DNA of 64,000 bases from Neolewinella lacunae (GTDB taxonomy: Bacteria > Bacteroidota > Bacteroidia > Chitinophagales > Saprospiraceae): assembly GCF_014349155.1 (NCBI RefSeq), contig NZ_JACSIT010000050.1, positions 2,501 through 66,500 on the forward strand, read 5' to 3'. Shown here one piece after another: positions 1 to 7,929 of the stretch; the first letter of the stretch is position 1, and each line of letters starts with the position of its first letter. Below the pieces are notes generated by a model. That model was given only the letters and a program-made list of their open reading frames with translations, was not told the DNA's origin and made no database searches. The position numbers were made by a program, and so were the translations under genes.

Positions 1-133
1 CTCTTTTAAGGAGAGGAACCTGAGCTGATTTAACCTTCTTTCAGATCTTGGGTGGTCCCACCCCGGAGGGCGGGCGAAGAAGGTAATCAGGGTTGCGTCC
101 ACCGCAGGGCGGTACGCAGCTGGCGGGGAGTCA

Positions 134-1150
134 TTACTGGGAAACGGGCTTGACCGTCTTGACGATCCGCGCGGCCACCTTGTAGGGGTCGGCGGCGGAG
201 TTGGGGCGGCGGTCTTCGAGCCAGCCTTTCCAGCCACGCTCCACCGTAGCGATGGGAATGCGGATGGAGGCACCGCGGTCGGAGATGCCGAAGCTGAACT
301 GGTCGATGCTCTGGGTCTCGTGCTTGCCCGTCAGGCGGAGGTGGTTATCGTGGCCGTAGACGGCGATGTGTTCCTTGACGTAGGGGCGGAAGGCTTCGCA
401 GACTTTGTCGTAGTCGGCCTTGTTGCCGCTGTTGCGGAGGAAGGAGTTGGAGAAGTTGGCGTGCATGCCGGAGCCGTTCCAGTCGCCAACCAGCGGTTTG
501 CAGTGGTACTCGACGGCTACGCCGTAGGACTCGGCAACGCGCTCCAGGAAGTAACGGGCCAGCCATACCTGGTCGCCCGCTTCGGCGGCACCCTTATCGA
601 AGGTCTGGAATTCCCACTGTCCGGGCGCCACTTCGGCGTTGATGCCTTCGACGATCAGCCCGGCATCGAGGCATACGTCGAGGTGTTCTTCGATGATTTC
701 GCGGCCGTAGGCGTTGTTGGCGCCCACGGAGCAGTAGTAGGGGCCCTGGGGGCGGGGGTCTGTGCCGTCGGCGGGGAAGCCAAGGGGCTTGTTCGTTTCT
801 GGATCCCAGAGGAAGTACTCCTGTTCGAAGCCGAACCAGAAGTCGCGGTCGTCATCGTCGATGGTGGCGCGGGCGTTGGAGGGGTGGGGAGTACCGTCGG
901 AGTTGAGGACTTCGCAAAGGACGACGTAGCCGTTCTTGCGCTGGGGGTCAACGACGATGGCCACGGGCTTGAGCAGACAGTCGGAACTGCCGCCGGGGGC
1001 CTGGTTGGTGGAGGAACCGTCGAAGGACCACATCGGGCAGTCTTCCAGCTTGCCGCTGAAGTCTTCCACGATTTTGGTTTTACAGCGGATCTGCTGCATG
1101 GGCTCGGTACCGTCGAGCCAAATGTATTCGAGCTTGTGCTTGGTAGCCAT
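134..1150 (-). CDS. glnA: Glutamine synthetase, type II (eukaryotic-like)
   Basis: Makes glutamine from glutamate, ammonia and ATP in the cytoplasm. The 338-residue product has the short GSII layout: an N-terminal beta-grasp part with DGSSTNQA, then the catalytic barrel with PGQWEFQ, GDWNGSGMH, DNHLRLTGKHET and RGASIRIP. GSII enzymes are about 340-370 residues, well below the roughly 470 of GSI or 700 of GSIII. The ATG start is the first residue of the conserved N-terminus. It is last in a same-strand set of PII, AmtB and porin, so ammonium uptake and fixation sit together. No adenylylation-loop expectation applies to GSII. The family call is secure; transcriptional linkage to the porin gene, 154 bp away across a REPIN, is inferred. 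Confidence 0.95.
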   Translation of the reverse strand: MATKHKLEYIWLDGTEPMQQIRCKTKIVEDFSGKLEDCPMWSFDGSSTNQAPGGSSDCLLKPVAIVVDPQRKNGYVVLCEVLNSDGTPHPSNARATIDDDDRDFWFGFEQEYFLWDPETNKPLGFPADGTDPRPQGPYYCSVGANNAYGREIIEEHLDVCLDAGLIVEGINAEVAPGQWEFQTFDKGAAEAGDQVWLARYFLERVAESYGVAVEYHCKPLVGDWNGSGMHANFSNSFLRNSGNKADYDKVCEAFRPYVKEHIAVYGHDNHLRLTGKHETQSIDQFSFGISDRGASIRIPIATVERGWKGWLEDRRPNSAADPYKVAARIVKTVKPVSQ

Positions 1151-1194
1151 GGAAAAAGGAGTTGTTTTGGGTTAAATCAGAAATTTGTGAAAGC

Positions 1195-1292
1195 GGGCGC
1201 GGCCGCAGGTGCCAGAGAAGGTGGAAAGGAGCAAGGGAAGAATAAGACTCGCCCTGCTACGGGTTCCCATCCCCCGCACCTGCGTCAGCGCC
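1195..1292. repeat. REPIN-like inverted pair, copies 1 and 2
   Basis: A forward core GGGCGCGGCCGCAGGTGCC at 1195-1213 faces a reversed, more diverged core GCACCTGCGTCAGCGCC at 1276-1292. The 62 bp between them includes GGAGCAAGGGAAG, which recurs next to other copies. It lies between the porin stop and the glnA start. Confidence 0.8.
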
Positions 1293-1304
1293 TGGATTGG
1301 TTAA

Positions 1305-2453
1305 CTAGAAAGAGTAGACGCCCGCGAGGATAAAGGCGAATACGGACTCATCGTTGACCCCGTAGGTATCGGAATCGTAGACGTTAAAGAAGCCATTGCT
1401 GCCCGAGTCGAAGCGCACTTCGGGGATGATGCGGAGGTCACCGACGCTGAACCCGGCGCTGGCCGTAAGGCTGAGTACGCTGGGCGTATCGATGTCTACT
1501 CCTTCGGGCGGCGTGAGCGAGAAGAGCTCGCCGCGCAGGCTGACGGTAGCGGTTTCGGAAGCGTTGACGGTAGCGTAGAGCGCCGTGCCGAAGAATCCGC
1601 CCACGCTTTCGCCGTCGAAGCTCTGGCTGTAGCTGCTCACGTTGAGGCCCAGGGAGAAAGTTTCGCTGACGGCGTAGGTCGCCGTGAGGTCCACCTGGAA
1701 CTCGCTGAGGTCGTCATCGCTGGTGGTGAGATCACCCCCTTCGGCCTCTTTGCCGGTCAGCACATTGAGGTAGGCGGAGAGGCCACCGAGTTCGGTGCTC
1801 AACTGGGCACCGAGGTGCTTACCGGCCACTCCGTCAATCTTGGAGTCCGTATCGTTGAACACCCCGATCATTGCCCCGAATTTTTCGCCGAGGGCGAAAT
1901 CGGCTTTCGCACCGGTGTGGAAGAAAGGTCCGTTGCTGAAGAGGTAACTTACGCTGTAATTCATGTTGGCGGGGGCATCGATGACTTCGTAGCCCACGAA
2001 GGTACCAAAGTTACCGAGGGTGAAGGTAACGGCGTCGCTGGGCGAGTAGGTTACGAACAGCTGCTGAACGGTAGAGGCGAAGTTTCCAGCGAAGCCACCG
2101 TTGGCCTGGGTGGCGCGGGGGCCGAAACCGACCTGGCCGACGAAGCCGACTTTACCTACCGTCTTTTCGGCCAGCAGGTTGACGTTGCCGATACCGAAGG
2201 TATTGGTAGCACCGGTGAAGCTGGTACCGAAGGGGAGGTAAACGCCGTCTGCGCCATCGACCTGCGAAACGTTGCCCTGGTAGTAGGCATCGACGTAGCC
2301 GGTGAGGGAGAAGCCGGGCTCCTCTTCTTCTTTTTCTTCCTGGGCCGTGGCGGGCGTTACCACCGGATCGGTAGTTGCTTCGACGGCTTGGGCGAAAAGT
2401 TGGAAACTGGAAAGCAGGAAGGCCACGAGGGTGATTTTAAAACTTAGTTTCAT
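1305..2453 (-). CDS. Outer-membrane beta-barrel porin (OmpL/bbp2-like)
   Basis: A 382-residue predicted outer-membrane barrel. The start at 2453 gives a clean signal peptide (KLSFKITLVAFLLSSFQLFAQA), then an acidic linker, then alternating aromatic/hydrophobic strands ending in the aromatic C-terminus GVYSF typical of porins. Upstream in-frame codons would put about 30 residues before the signal peptide and are unlikely. Similar porins are often found beside ammonium transporters in Bacteroidota, so a role in passage of small nitrogen compounds across the outer membrane is plausible. It lies between amtB and glnA on the same strand. The substrate is inferred from context only. Confidence 0.8.
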   Translation of the reverse strand: MKLSFKITLVAFLLSSFQLFAQAVEATTDPVVTPATAQEEKEEEEPGFSLTGYVDAYYQGNVSQVDGADGVYLPFGTSFTGATNTFGIGNVNLLAEKTVGKVGFVGQVGFGPRATQANGGFAGNFASTVQQLFVTYSPSDAVTFTLGNFGTFVGYEVIDAPANMNYSVSYLFSNGPFFHTGAKADFALGEKFGAMIGVFNDTDSKIDGVAGKHLGAQLSTELGGLSAYLNVLTGKEAEGGDLTTSDDDLSEFQVDLTATYAVSETFSLGLNVSSYSQSFDGESVGGFFGTALYATVNASETATVSLRGELFSLTPPEGVDIDTPSVLSLTASAGFSVGDLRIIPEVRFDSGSNGFFNVYDSDTYGVNDESVFAFILAGVYSF

Positions 2454-2571
2454 GGTAAAGTGAGGTTGGTAATTGCGGGGTTGCAATTGGAGAAGGTGAG
2501 AAAAACACCGGACGAGAACCAACCTCGGAGGTAATTTGGGCAAATGGATTGCGCCTGCTTACCTTTATCGC

Positions 2572-2668
2572 TTCCGCCGCAGGTGGCGGAAAAGATCCTT
2601 GAGTCGGGGGCGGTTCTACCGTTTCCGGCGGGCCCGTCTTAAGCGTTGCAGCGCTGGCGGGCCTTTTT
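2572..2668. other. Two GC hairpins between amtB and the porin gene
   Basis: TTCCGCC and GGCGGAA pair around a six-base loop at 2572-2591. A second GC-rich stem at about 2630-2662 ends in GGCGGGCC followed by TTTTTT on the plus strand. No plus-strand gene ends here, so its use as a terminator is unclear. It may instead limit read-through between amtB and the porin gene. Confidence 0.4.
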
Positions 2669-2734
2669 TGTTGAAAGAATGGTAGTGGGGTGGATGGGTT
2701 TTGGACACCCTGCCCCACTACCTTATATATATGG

Positions 2735-4015
2735 TTACGATTCGCTGGTGAGCTGGAAGACGCCGTCTTCCTTGTTCAGCGTGTAGGCGTGCATGTCGTG
2801 CTCGCCGATGTCGAGGCCTTTCAGCTCTTCTTCGGCGTCGACGCGGATGCCCACGGTTACCTTGAGTACGCCGAGGATACCGAAGGTAGTGGCGAAGCTG
2901 AACGCACCTACGGCCAACGTACCGATCAACTGGGTAAAGAAGTGGTGGTCTGGGTTGGTGCTGAAGATGCCAACGGCCAGGGTGCCCCAGATGCCGCACA
3001 CGCCGTGGACGGAAGTGGCGCCTACGGGGTCATCGAGTTTCAGCGTTTTATCGAAGAAGACAATGCTTACGGGGATGATGATGCCGGCGATGGCTCCGAT
3101 GGCGATGGCGCTGATGCCGGTGAAGCTATCGGCTCCGGCCGTGATGCCTACCAGGCCCCCGAGGATGCCGTTGAGGACCATGGAGAGGTCGTAGGACTTA
3201 AACATGAGGTAAGCCATGAAGAAGGCCGCCAAGCCGCCGGCCGCAGCGGCCAGAGAGGTGGTGACGAAGACCAGGGAAACGGCGTTGGGGTTGGCGCTCA
3301 GGACGGAACCGCCGTTGAAGCCGAACCAACCAAACCACAGGAGGAAAACACCGATGGCGGCCAGGGGCATGCTGTGGCCGGGGATGGCCGTGATGCTGCC
3401 GTCTTTGCGGTACTTCCCTTTGCGGGCACCGAGAAGGATGATGGCGGCCAGGGCAGCGAAGCCACCGGCGGCGTGTACGAGGGTAGAGCCTGCGAAGTCG
3501 TAAAAGCCCTTCGTATCCAACCAGCCCAGGCCCCACTTCCAGCTGCCGGTAATGGGGTAGCTGAAGGCCACGAAAAGGGTGGCAAAGATGAGGAAGGGCA
3601 CGAGCTTCATGCGCTCCGCAACGGCACCGGAAACAATGGTGGCGCAGGTGGCGGCAAACATGCCCTGGAAGATGAAGTCGGAGTAGCCCGTGTAGCTAGA
3701 ACCAGCTTCGGCAGCGGCAGCGTAGGCCTCGGAAGACCCGTCGCCAATGGCACCCGCAGCCCAGTCCATGGGAGCGAAGCGGCCCAGCCAACCACCGATG
3801 CTCCAGGCATCGCCGGGATACATCAGGTTGTAGCCCACGACGTAGTAAGTGAGCAGGCCGATGGAGATGATCATGGAGTTTTTGAAGAGGATGTTCACAA
3901 CGTTCTTACGCTGCACGAAGCCAGCCTCAAGGGTGGCAAAACCCAGGTGCATGATGAAGACCAGGCAGGTCGCAATCAGTATCCAGAGGTTATTAACGGT
4001 AAGCATTGCTTCCAT
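2735..4015 (-). CDS. amtB: Ammonium transporter, Amt family
   Basis: Inner-membrane ammonium channel of 426 residues with about eleven membrane helices. Family landmarks are visible: FATLEAGFVQRKN near the N-terminus, FQGMFAATCATIVSGAVAER, the pore histidine region TLVHAAGGFAALAA and the second histidine in SVHGVCGIWG. Amt channels are trimeric and gated by PII proteins, and the PII gene lies directly upstream on the same strand with a 269-bp gap. Starts at 4015 and 4006 are both possible; the first is used. The function is secure. Confidence 0.96.
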   Translation of the reverse strand: MEAMLTVNNLWILIATCLVFIMHLGFATLEAGFVQRKNVVNILFKNSMIISIGLLTYYVVGYNLMYPGDAWSIGGWLGRFAPMDWAAGAIGDGSSEAYAAAAEAGSSYTGYSDFIFQGMFAATCATIVSGAVAERMKLVPFLIFATLFVAFSYPITGSWKWGLGWLDTKGFYDFAGSTLVHAAGGFAALAAIILLGARKGKYRKDGSITAIPGHSMPLAAIGVFLLWFGWFGFNGGSVLSANPNAVSLVFVTTSLAAAAGGLAAFFMAYLMFKSYDLSMVLNGILGGLVGITAGADSFTGISAIAIGAIAGIIIPVSIVFFDKTLKLDDPVGATSVHGVCGIWGTLAVGIFSTNPDHHFFTQLIGTLAVGAFSFATTFGILGVLKVTVGIRVDAEEELKGLDIGEHDMHAYTLNKEDGVFQLTSES

Positions 4016-4284
4016 GGAGTTGAAAATTTTAGTTTCGAAGGGAAATTCGAGTGAGTGGGGGGTTACTGGAAGGAAACCACCACCGGGTGCTCAGCGCAAG
4101 GAGTACTCACGACGGGCCCGGGATGGACGAAACAAATGGTTACCTGGAAGGGGCTAAGGAAAGGCGGACCTGCACCGCTGGATGCGCTGGTGCGTAGATG
4201 GGAAAGTGAGGCAGAAACTGCCGGTCCGCAGTAAGTTGAAGCGGAGGGGTGGTTAGGCCCACCGGCGGGGAGAAGGGGCGCAGA

Positions 4285-4623
4285 TCAGATGGCGCTCTCG
4301 TCTTCTTCACCCGTGCGGATGCGGACGACGCGGTCTACATCAAAAACGGTGATTTTGCCATCCCCGACCTTGCCCGTACGGCCAGCGGAGGTGATGGCGC
4401 TGATGATGGCATCAAGCTTTTCGGTCGGCGCGAGGATGTCCAGCTGAAGGCGAGCAATGTAGTCGGCATCGTAAACGCTGCCGCGGTAGGTGAGCTGCTC
4501 GCCGCGTTGGAGGCCAAAACCCTTTACCTCAGTGAGGGTAAAGAAATTGACGTCAATTTCGGCCAAAGCATCACGGATGGCCTCAAAACGGGACAAACGA
4601 ATGATAGCTTCAATCTTCTTCAT
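4285..4623 (-). CDS. glnK: PII nitrogen regulatory protein (GlnB/GlnK)
   Basis: A 112-residue cytosolic trimeric signal protein sensing ATP/ADP and 2-oxoglutarate. It opens with MKKIEAIIR and carries the T-loop region GLQRGEQLTYRGSVYDADYI, keeping the tyrosine (SVY) equivalent to the uridylylated Tyr51. The C-terminal nucleotide-binding segment GRTGKVGDGKITV and VVRIRTGE are present. Placement upstream of amtB is the classic glnK-amtB arrangement, so it most likely gates the ammonium channel. GlnK rather than GlnB is inferred from this context. Confidence 0.94.
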   Translation of the reverse strand: MKKIEAIIRLSRFEAIRDALAEIDVNFFTLTEVKGFGLQRGEQLTYRGSVYDADYIARLQLDILAPTEKLDAIISAITSAGRTGKVGDGKITVFDVDRVVRIRTGEEDESAI

Positions 4624-4983
4624 GTGGGGAAGTTATCTTTGCCGCTTGGGTGGTTAAACCAGGCTGGGCAAATTTGCGTGAAAAGGAACAAGTTGTCGGG
4701 CTATCTGGTTAAGGGCGCTCAAGGGAGATCGTCACCTCCGCTTTGGTCTTACAAAGGTGAAACAGCGGGCGGAAGCCAGAGAGCCAATGTCGGCCGTAAA
4801 ATGTTACGTTCAAAACTAAGCAAACCAATTGTAAAGCACTGATAATTAACTACATAGCTAAAAAATTGCTGCCATGGCAAGCCTCCCGGATGTCCCCCGA
4901 CTAAAACGGAAAAATCCCGGCTGACGGCCCCGGGCAGTAACTAAGCAGTACCTTTCCCACCCTTCTCTCCGTATTCTTGCACC
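4624..4983. other. Divergent intergenic region, glnK / helical protein
   Basis: No gene seen in these 360 bp. The minus strand of 4811-4818 reads TAGTTTTG, a match to the Bacteroidota -7 box, and could serve glnK with a leader of about 180 nt. The right half is an AT/GC-mixed spacer with no strong repeat. Confidence 0.35.
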
Positions 4984-6495
4984 ATGGCTACCGCCGTTAA
5001 GGACCAACTCTGGCGACTGATCCACTCGCTCTCCAAAGCGGAGAAGCGCAGTTTCAAGCTGTACGCTACGCGGGCGGGCAGTACGGTAGACAGCAAATTC
5101 ATTCAGCTTTTTGACGTCCTGGACCGCCTGCCGGAGCCGAATGACGACCAGGCCATGGCCAGGATGAAGATCACCAGCGGGCAGTACAGCAACCTTAAGC
5201 GCCACCTCTACCAGCAGCTGCTGACGAGCCTGCGCCTGATTTACATTGATAAGGAGATTGACATCGAGTTGCGGGAGCAATTGGATTTTGCCCGGATTCT
5301 GTATGGTAAGGGCCACTACCTTGATGCTTTACGCATTCTTGAGCGGGCCAAAGCCAAGGCCGTAGAGCACAACCAGGATTTGCTGCACCTGGAGATCCTG
5401 GAATTCCAGAAACTGATTGAAGCCCGCCACATCACGCTTTCGCGGCAGGACGAAGACAAGTTGGAGTACCTCGTCAACGAATCCGCCGAGCGCAGCTTCA
5501 GTGTCCTCAACACCAGCGAGCTGTTCAACATCAACATCCAGATTCACGGCCGGTACATCGAAAACGGTCATAGCCGGGGGCCGGAGGATGAATTGGTGAA
5601 CCGCGAATTCTGGAAAAGCATCCAGAGAGGCCACATTGACCGGGATTCGGTGGCGCACACCTTCCACCAAAAAATCAACCGCTTCCAGGCGGCGATGTGG
5701 TACAACTACATCCAGTTGCAATTGGATGATGCCCTGGAATCGGCCCGCAACGCCATTGCCCTGTTCGAGATCAGCCGGCACATGGTCATGAAAGACCCCG
5801 ATTTGTACCTGCGGGCCCTCTACTACGTCACGCTTTTCGCCTACCTCAACCGGGATGAGAAAATGGTGGCCCGCTACCTGCGGAGGATGGAAGATTTCCT
5901 GAGCAACGAAAACATCCTGCTCAACGAGAATTCGCAGTTGATTGGCCATACCTACCAGTACCTTAGCCAGTTCAACCACCATTTTCTGCGGAGAGACGGC
6001 GCGGCGGCCTACGCCCTGAGCCTCGAAGTAACTGCCGCCTACACGGAGGGGCGCTTTCTCCCCAATGAGCAGCGCTGGGGCCTCTTCCGCTACAAATGTG
6101 CGGCGGCCTGCTTTTTGACCCACCGTTTTGGGGAGGCCCTCGATCACCTCAACGAGATCATCAACCTGCGGAGCGGCATTTTACGCGAAGACCTCCTGAT
6201 CAACAGTCGCATCCTGCACGCCATTTGCCACTTTGAAATCGGCAACCTGGCCCTGGTGGATTATCACCTGACGGGCCTGAGCCGGCTGCTGCGCAAAAGC
6301 CGGGAAGCCGCGGAAGTCCACCGCCTGGCCATCAGCACCTTGCGCCGGCTGCTGAAGTGCCCGCCGAATGAGCACTTGCCCATCTACCAGCAACTTGCCA
6401 GGGACCTGGACCAACCCACCCGGCATCCCTTCGAACAAAAAGCCTTGGTTTACCTGAATCTGCAGGATTGGCTGAACCTGCACACGCCAGCGTGA
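4984..6495 (+). CDS. Helical repeat protein of unknown function
   Basis: A 503-residue, mostly alpha-helical soluble protein without signal peptide or membrane segment. The sequence alternates amphipathic helices with Leu/Ala/Tyr spacing typical of TPR-like solenoids (for example LDALRILERAKAKAVEH and FGEALDHLNEII). The N-terminus (WRLIHSLSKAEKRSFKLYA) is charged. I do not recognise a named family and see no catalytic motif. The ATG start directly precedes the helical region, and the next plus-strand gene is 203 bp downstream. A protein-interaction scaffold is the most that can be inferred. Confidence 0.75.
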   Translation: MATAVKDQLWRLIHSLSKAEKRSFKLYATRAGSTVDSKFIQLFDVLDRLPEPNDDQAMARMKITSGQYSNLKRHLYQQLLTSLRLIYIDKEIDIELREQLDFARILYGKGHYLDALRILERAKAKAVEHNQDLLHLEILEFQKLIEARHITLSRQDEDKLEYLVNESAERSFSVLNTSELFNINIQIHGRYIENGHSRGPEDELVNREFWKSIQRGHIDRDSVAHTFHQKINRFQAAMWYNYIQLQLDDALESARNAIALFEISRHMVMKDPDLYLRALYYVTLFAYLNRDEKMVARYLRRMEDFLSNENILLNENSQLIGHTYQYLSQFNHHFLRRDGAAAYALSLEVTAAYTEGRFLPNEQRWGLFRYKCAAACFLTHRFGEALDHLNEIINLRSGILREDLLINSRILHAICHFEIGNLALVDYHLTGLSRLLRKSREAAEVHRLAISTLRRLLKCPPNEHLPIYQQLARDLDQPTRHPFEQKALVYLNLQDWLNLHTPA

Positions 6496-6698
6496 CTTTC
6501 CGGGAGCTAGAAGAGATATGAACCTTTTGGGGTTTGCACACCATTGGCAAAACTACTGGTCTTGACCACGACGTAGATAAACAGCCCGGGGCTATTTCCC
6601 GGGATTGCGCTTACCTTACCCGCAGGTTCGCTGGTAAACCATTATTTGCTTCAGTGTTTACGAGTACAGCCTGAGCAAAGCCCCAAAAATCGCTTGCA

Positions 6699-7562
6699 AT
6701 GAGATCAGTTTACTTTCGCTTTTCCAGCCTCTTTGTAGTGCTGGCCCTTGCTATTTTCCAGCTGGCCAACTCCAGCGGGCCAGCCGCCAACGGCAACTAT
6801 TTTACCGGAGCACCTACGGCCTCGGGCGGTACGGAGCGTACGTGTAGCACCTGCCACAGCGGCGGCAGTTTTGGGGAGCCCCGGATCAGCGTCCGCTTCG
6901 CCGCCGACGGGGAGCCGGCAGATACCCTGAGTAATTACCGGCCGGGACAAACCTACACGGTGACGCTGGCGGTAGGCTATAGCACTGCGGCGCCCGCTGG
7001 CTACGGTTTCCAGAGCCAGTTCCTAACGGCAGCCAACGCTACGGCGGGCACCCTGGATATGCCCGGCGATGGAGTACAGATCACCGCCGGAAATGGAGAC
7101 CGCCGCTACGCCGAGCACAGTGACATCAACAGCGACAGTACCTTTACTTTTCAGTGGACGGCGCCCGAAGCCGGTGCGGGCGAAGTGAAATTGTACGCCG
7201 TTGGCAATCTCGTCAACCGCGCCAACGGTACCGGGGGAGACAACGGTAGCACCGCGCCCACCATCATCACCCTCGGCGAGGGCTCGCCGGTAGCAACCCG
7301 CGAAGTGGAGGCCATCAACGGTGCCCTCTTTCCCAACCCGGCGGCGGACCGCGTTTTCCTGGACATCGCGCCGCGCGTAGCCGGCACCTACACCCTGCAA
7401 CTGCTGGCCGTGGACGGACGACCACTGGGCCAAAGCACCCAAGTACTGCGGGCGGGCCGGCAGCGGCTGGAACTTCCCCTGGCCCAGGCCCCGGCTGGCG
7501 TATACCTCGTGACGCTGACGGGAGCGGGCGGACGTTTCGCAGGCCGAATCGTCAAGGAATAA
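6699..7562 (+). CDS. T9SS-secreted choice-of-anchor V protein with CXXCH motif
   Basis: A 287-residue exported protein. A signal peptide (about 1-25) is followed by GNYFTGAPTASGGTERTC and CSTCH, a CXXCH motif of the type that binds c-type haem and that is a hallmark of the choice-of-anchor V group. The middle is a beta-rich domain. The last 75 or so residues form a T9SS type-A sorting domain (LFPNPAADRVFLDI ... GVYLVTLTGAGGRFAGRIVKE). It should cross the outer membrane through the Por system. Whether haem is attached is unknown. It is followed by an inverted repeat pair and then another T9SS cargo gene. Confidence 0.85.
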   Translation: MRSVYFRFSSLFVVLALAIFQLANSSGPAANGNYFTGAPTASGGTERTCSTCHSGGSFGEPRISVRFAADGEPADTLSNYRPGQTYTVTLAVGYSTAAPAGYGFQSQFLTAANATAGTLDMPGDGVQITAGNGDRRYAEHSDINSDSTFTFQWTAPEAGAGEVKLYAVGNLVNRANGTGGDNGSTAPTIITLGEGSPVATREVEAINGALFPNPAADRVFLDIAPRVAGTYTLQLLAVDGRPLGQSTQVLRAGRQRLELPLAQAPAGVYLVTLTGAGGRFAGRIVKE

Positions 7563-7929
7563 AGCCGCAGGCAGCCATTGCTTTCGGCACAGCAGACTGG
7601 AAGGGGGCGCGGCCGCAGGTGGAAAGAACGGGACCAAACAGCAAGGCCCAACCCGAACCCGGCAGTTGCTCCACTTCCACCAGATCCGCCGCCCCCCCTT
7701 CCCTGGCTCGTTCAACTTACGCTGCACCTGCGGCCGCGCCCGTGCTGCACCAGCCCGCCTATTTCCGCTCCCCTGCCCTGCTTGTCGGCCACACAACCAA
7801 ACAAGCTGGCCCTTTGATATGGCAAATTTCTTCAACTGTGTTCCGACCCGTATTTTTGCCGCGCTCTGGCGCTGACAGCTTGCAATACGAGCACTGATTA
7901 TTTCTTCGACCTACTCTCATCTGATTTTC
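7563..7929. other. Intergenic region with REPIN-like pair
   Basis: No gene is supported in these 367 bp. The region holds the inverted repeat pair at 7605-7741, then an AT-richer stretch near 7860-7929 that should contain the promoter of the metalloprotease gene. Confidence 0.6.
7605..7741. repeat. REPIN-like inverted pair, copies 3 and 4
   Basis: The forward core GGGCGCGGCCGCAGGT at 7605-7620 and the reversed core GCACCTGCGGCCGCGCCC at 7724-7741 are separated by 103 bp. Both cores are near-perfect. The pair begins 43 bp after the stop of the preceding gene. Confidence 0.85.

Noticed and set aside
1-133. A gene or RNA at the left edge
   Set aside because: No coding frame or tRNA-like fold was seen; it is the downstream flank of glnA.
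2572-2591. Extra copy of the dispersed repeat (CCGCAGGTGG)
   Set aside because: Only about 8 bases match; the surrounding hairpin explains the sequence.
2690-4054. Plus-strand frame of 454 codons over amtB
   Set aside because: AmtB is unambiguous on the minus strand; the plus frame lacks any membrane or domain pattern.
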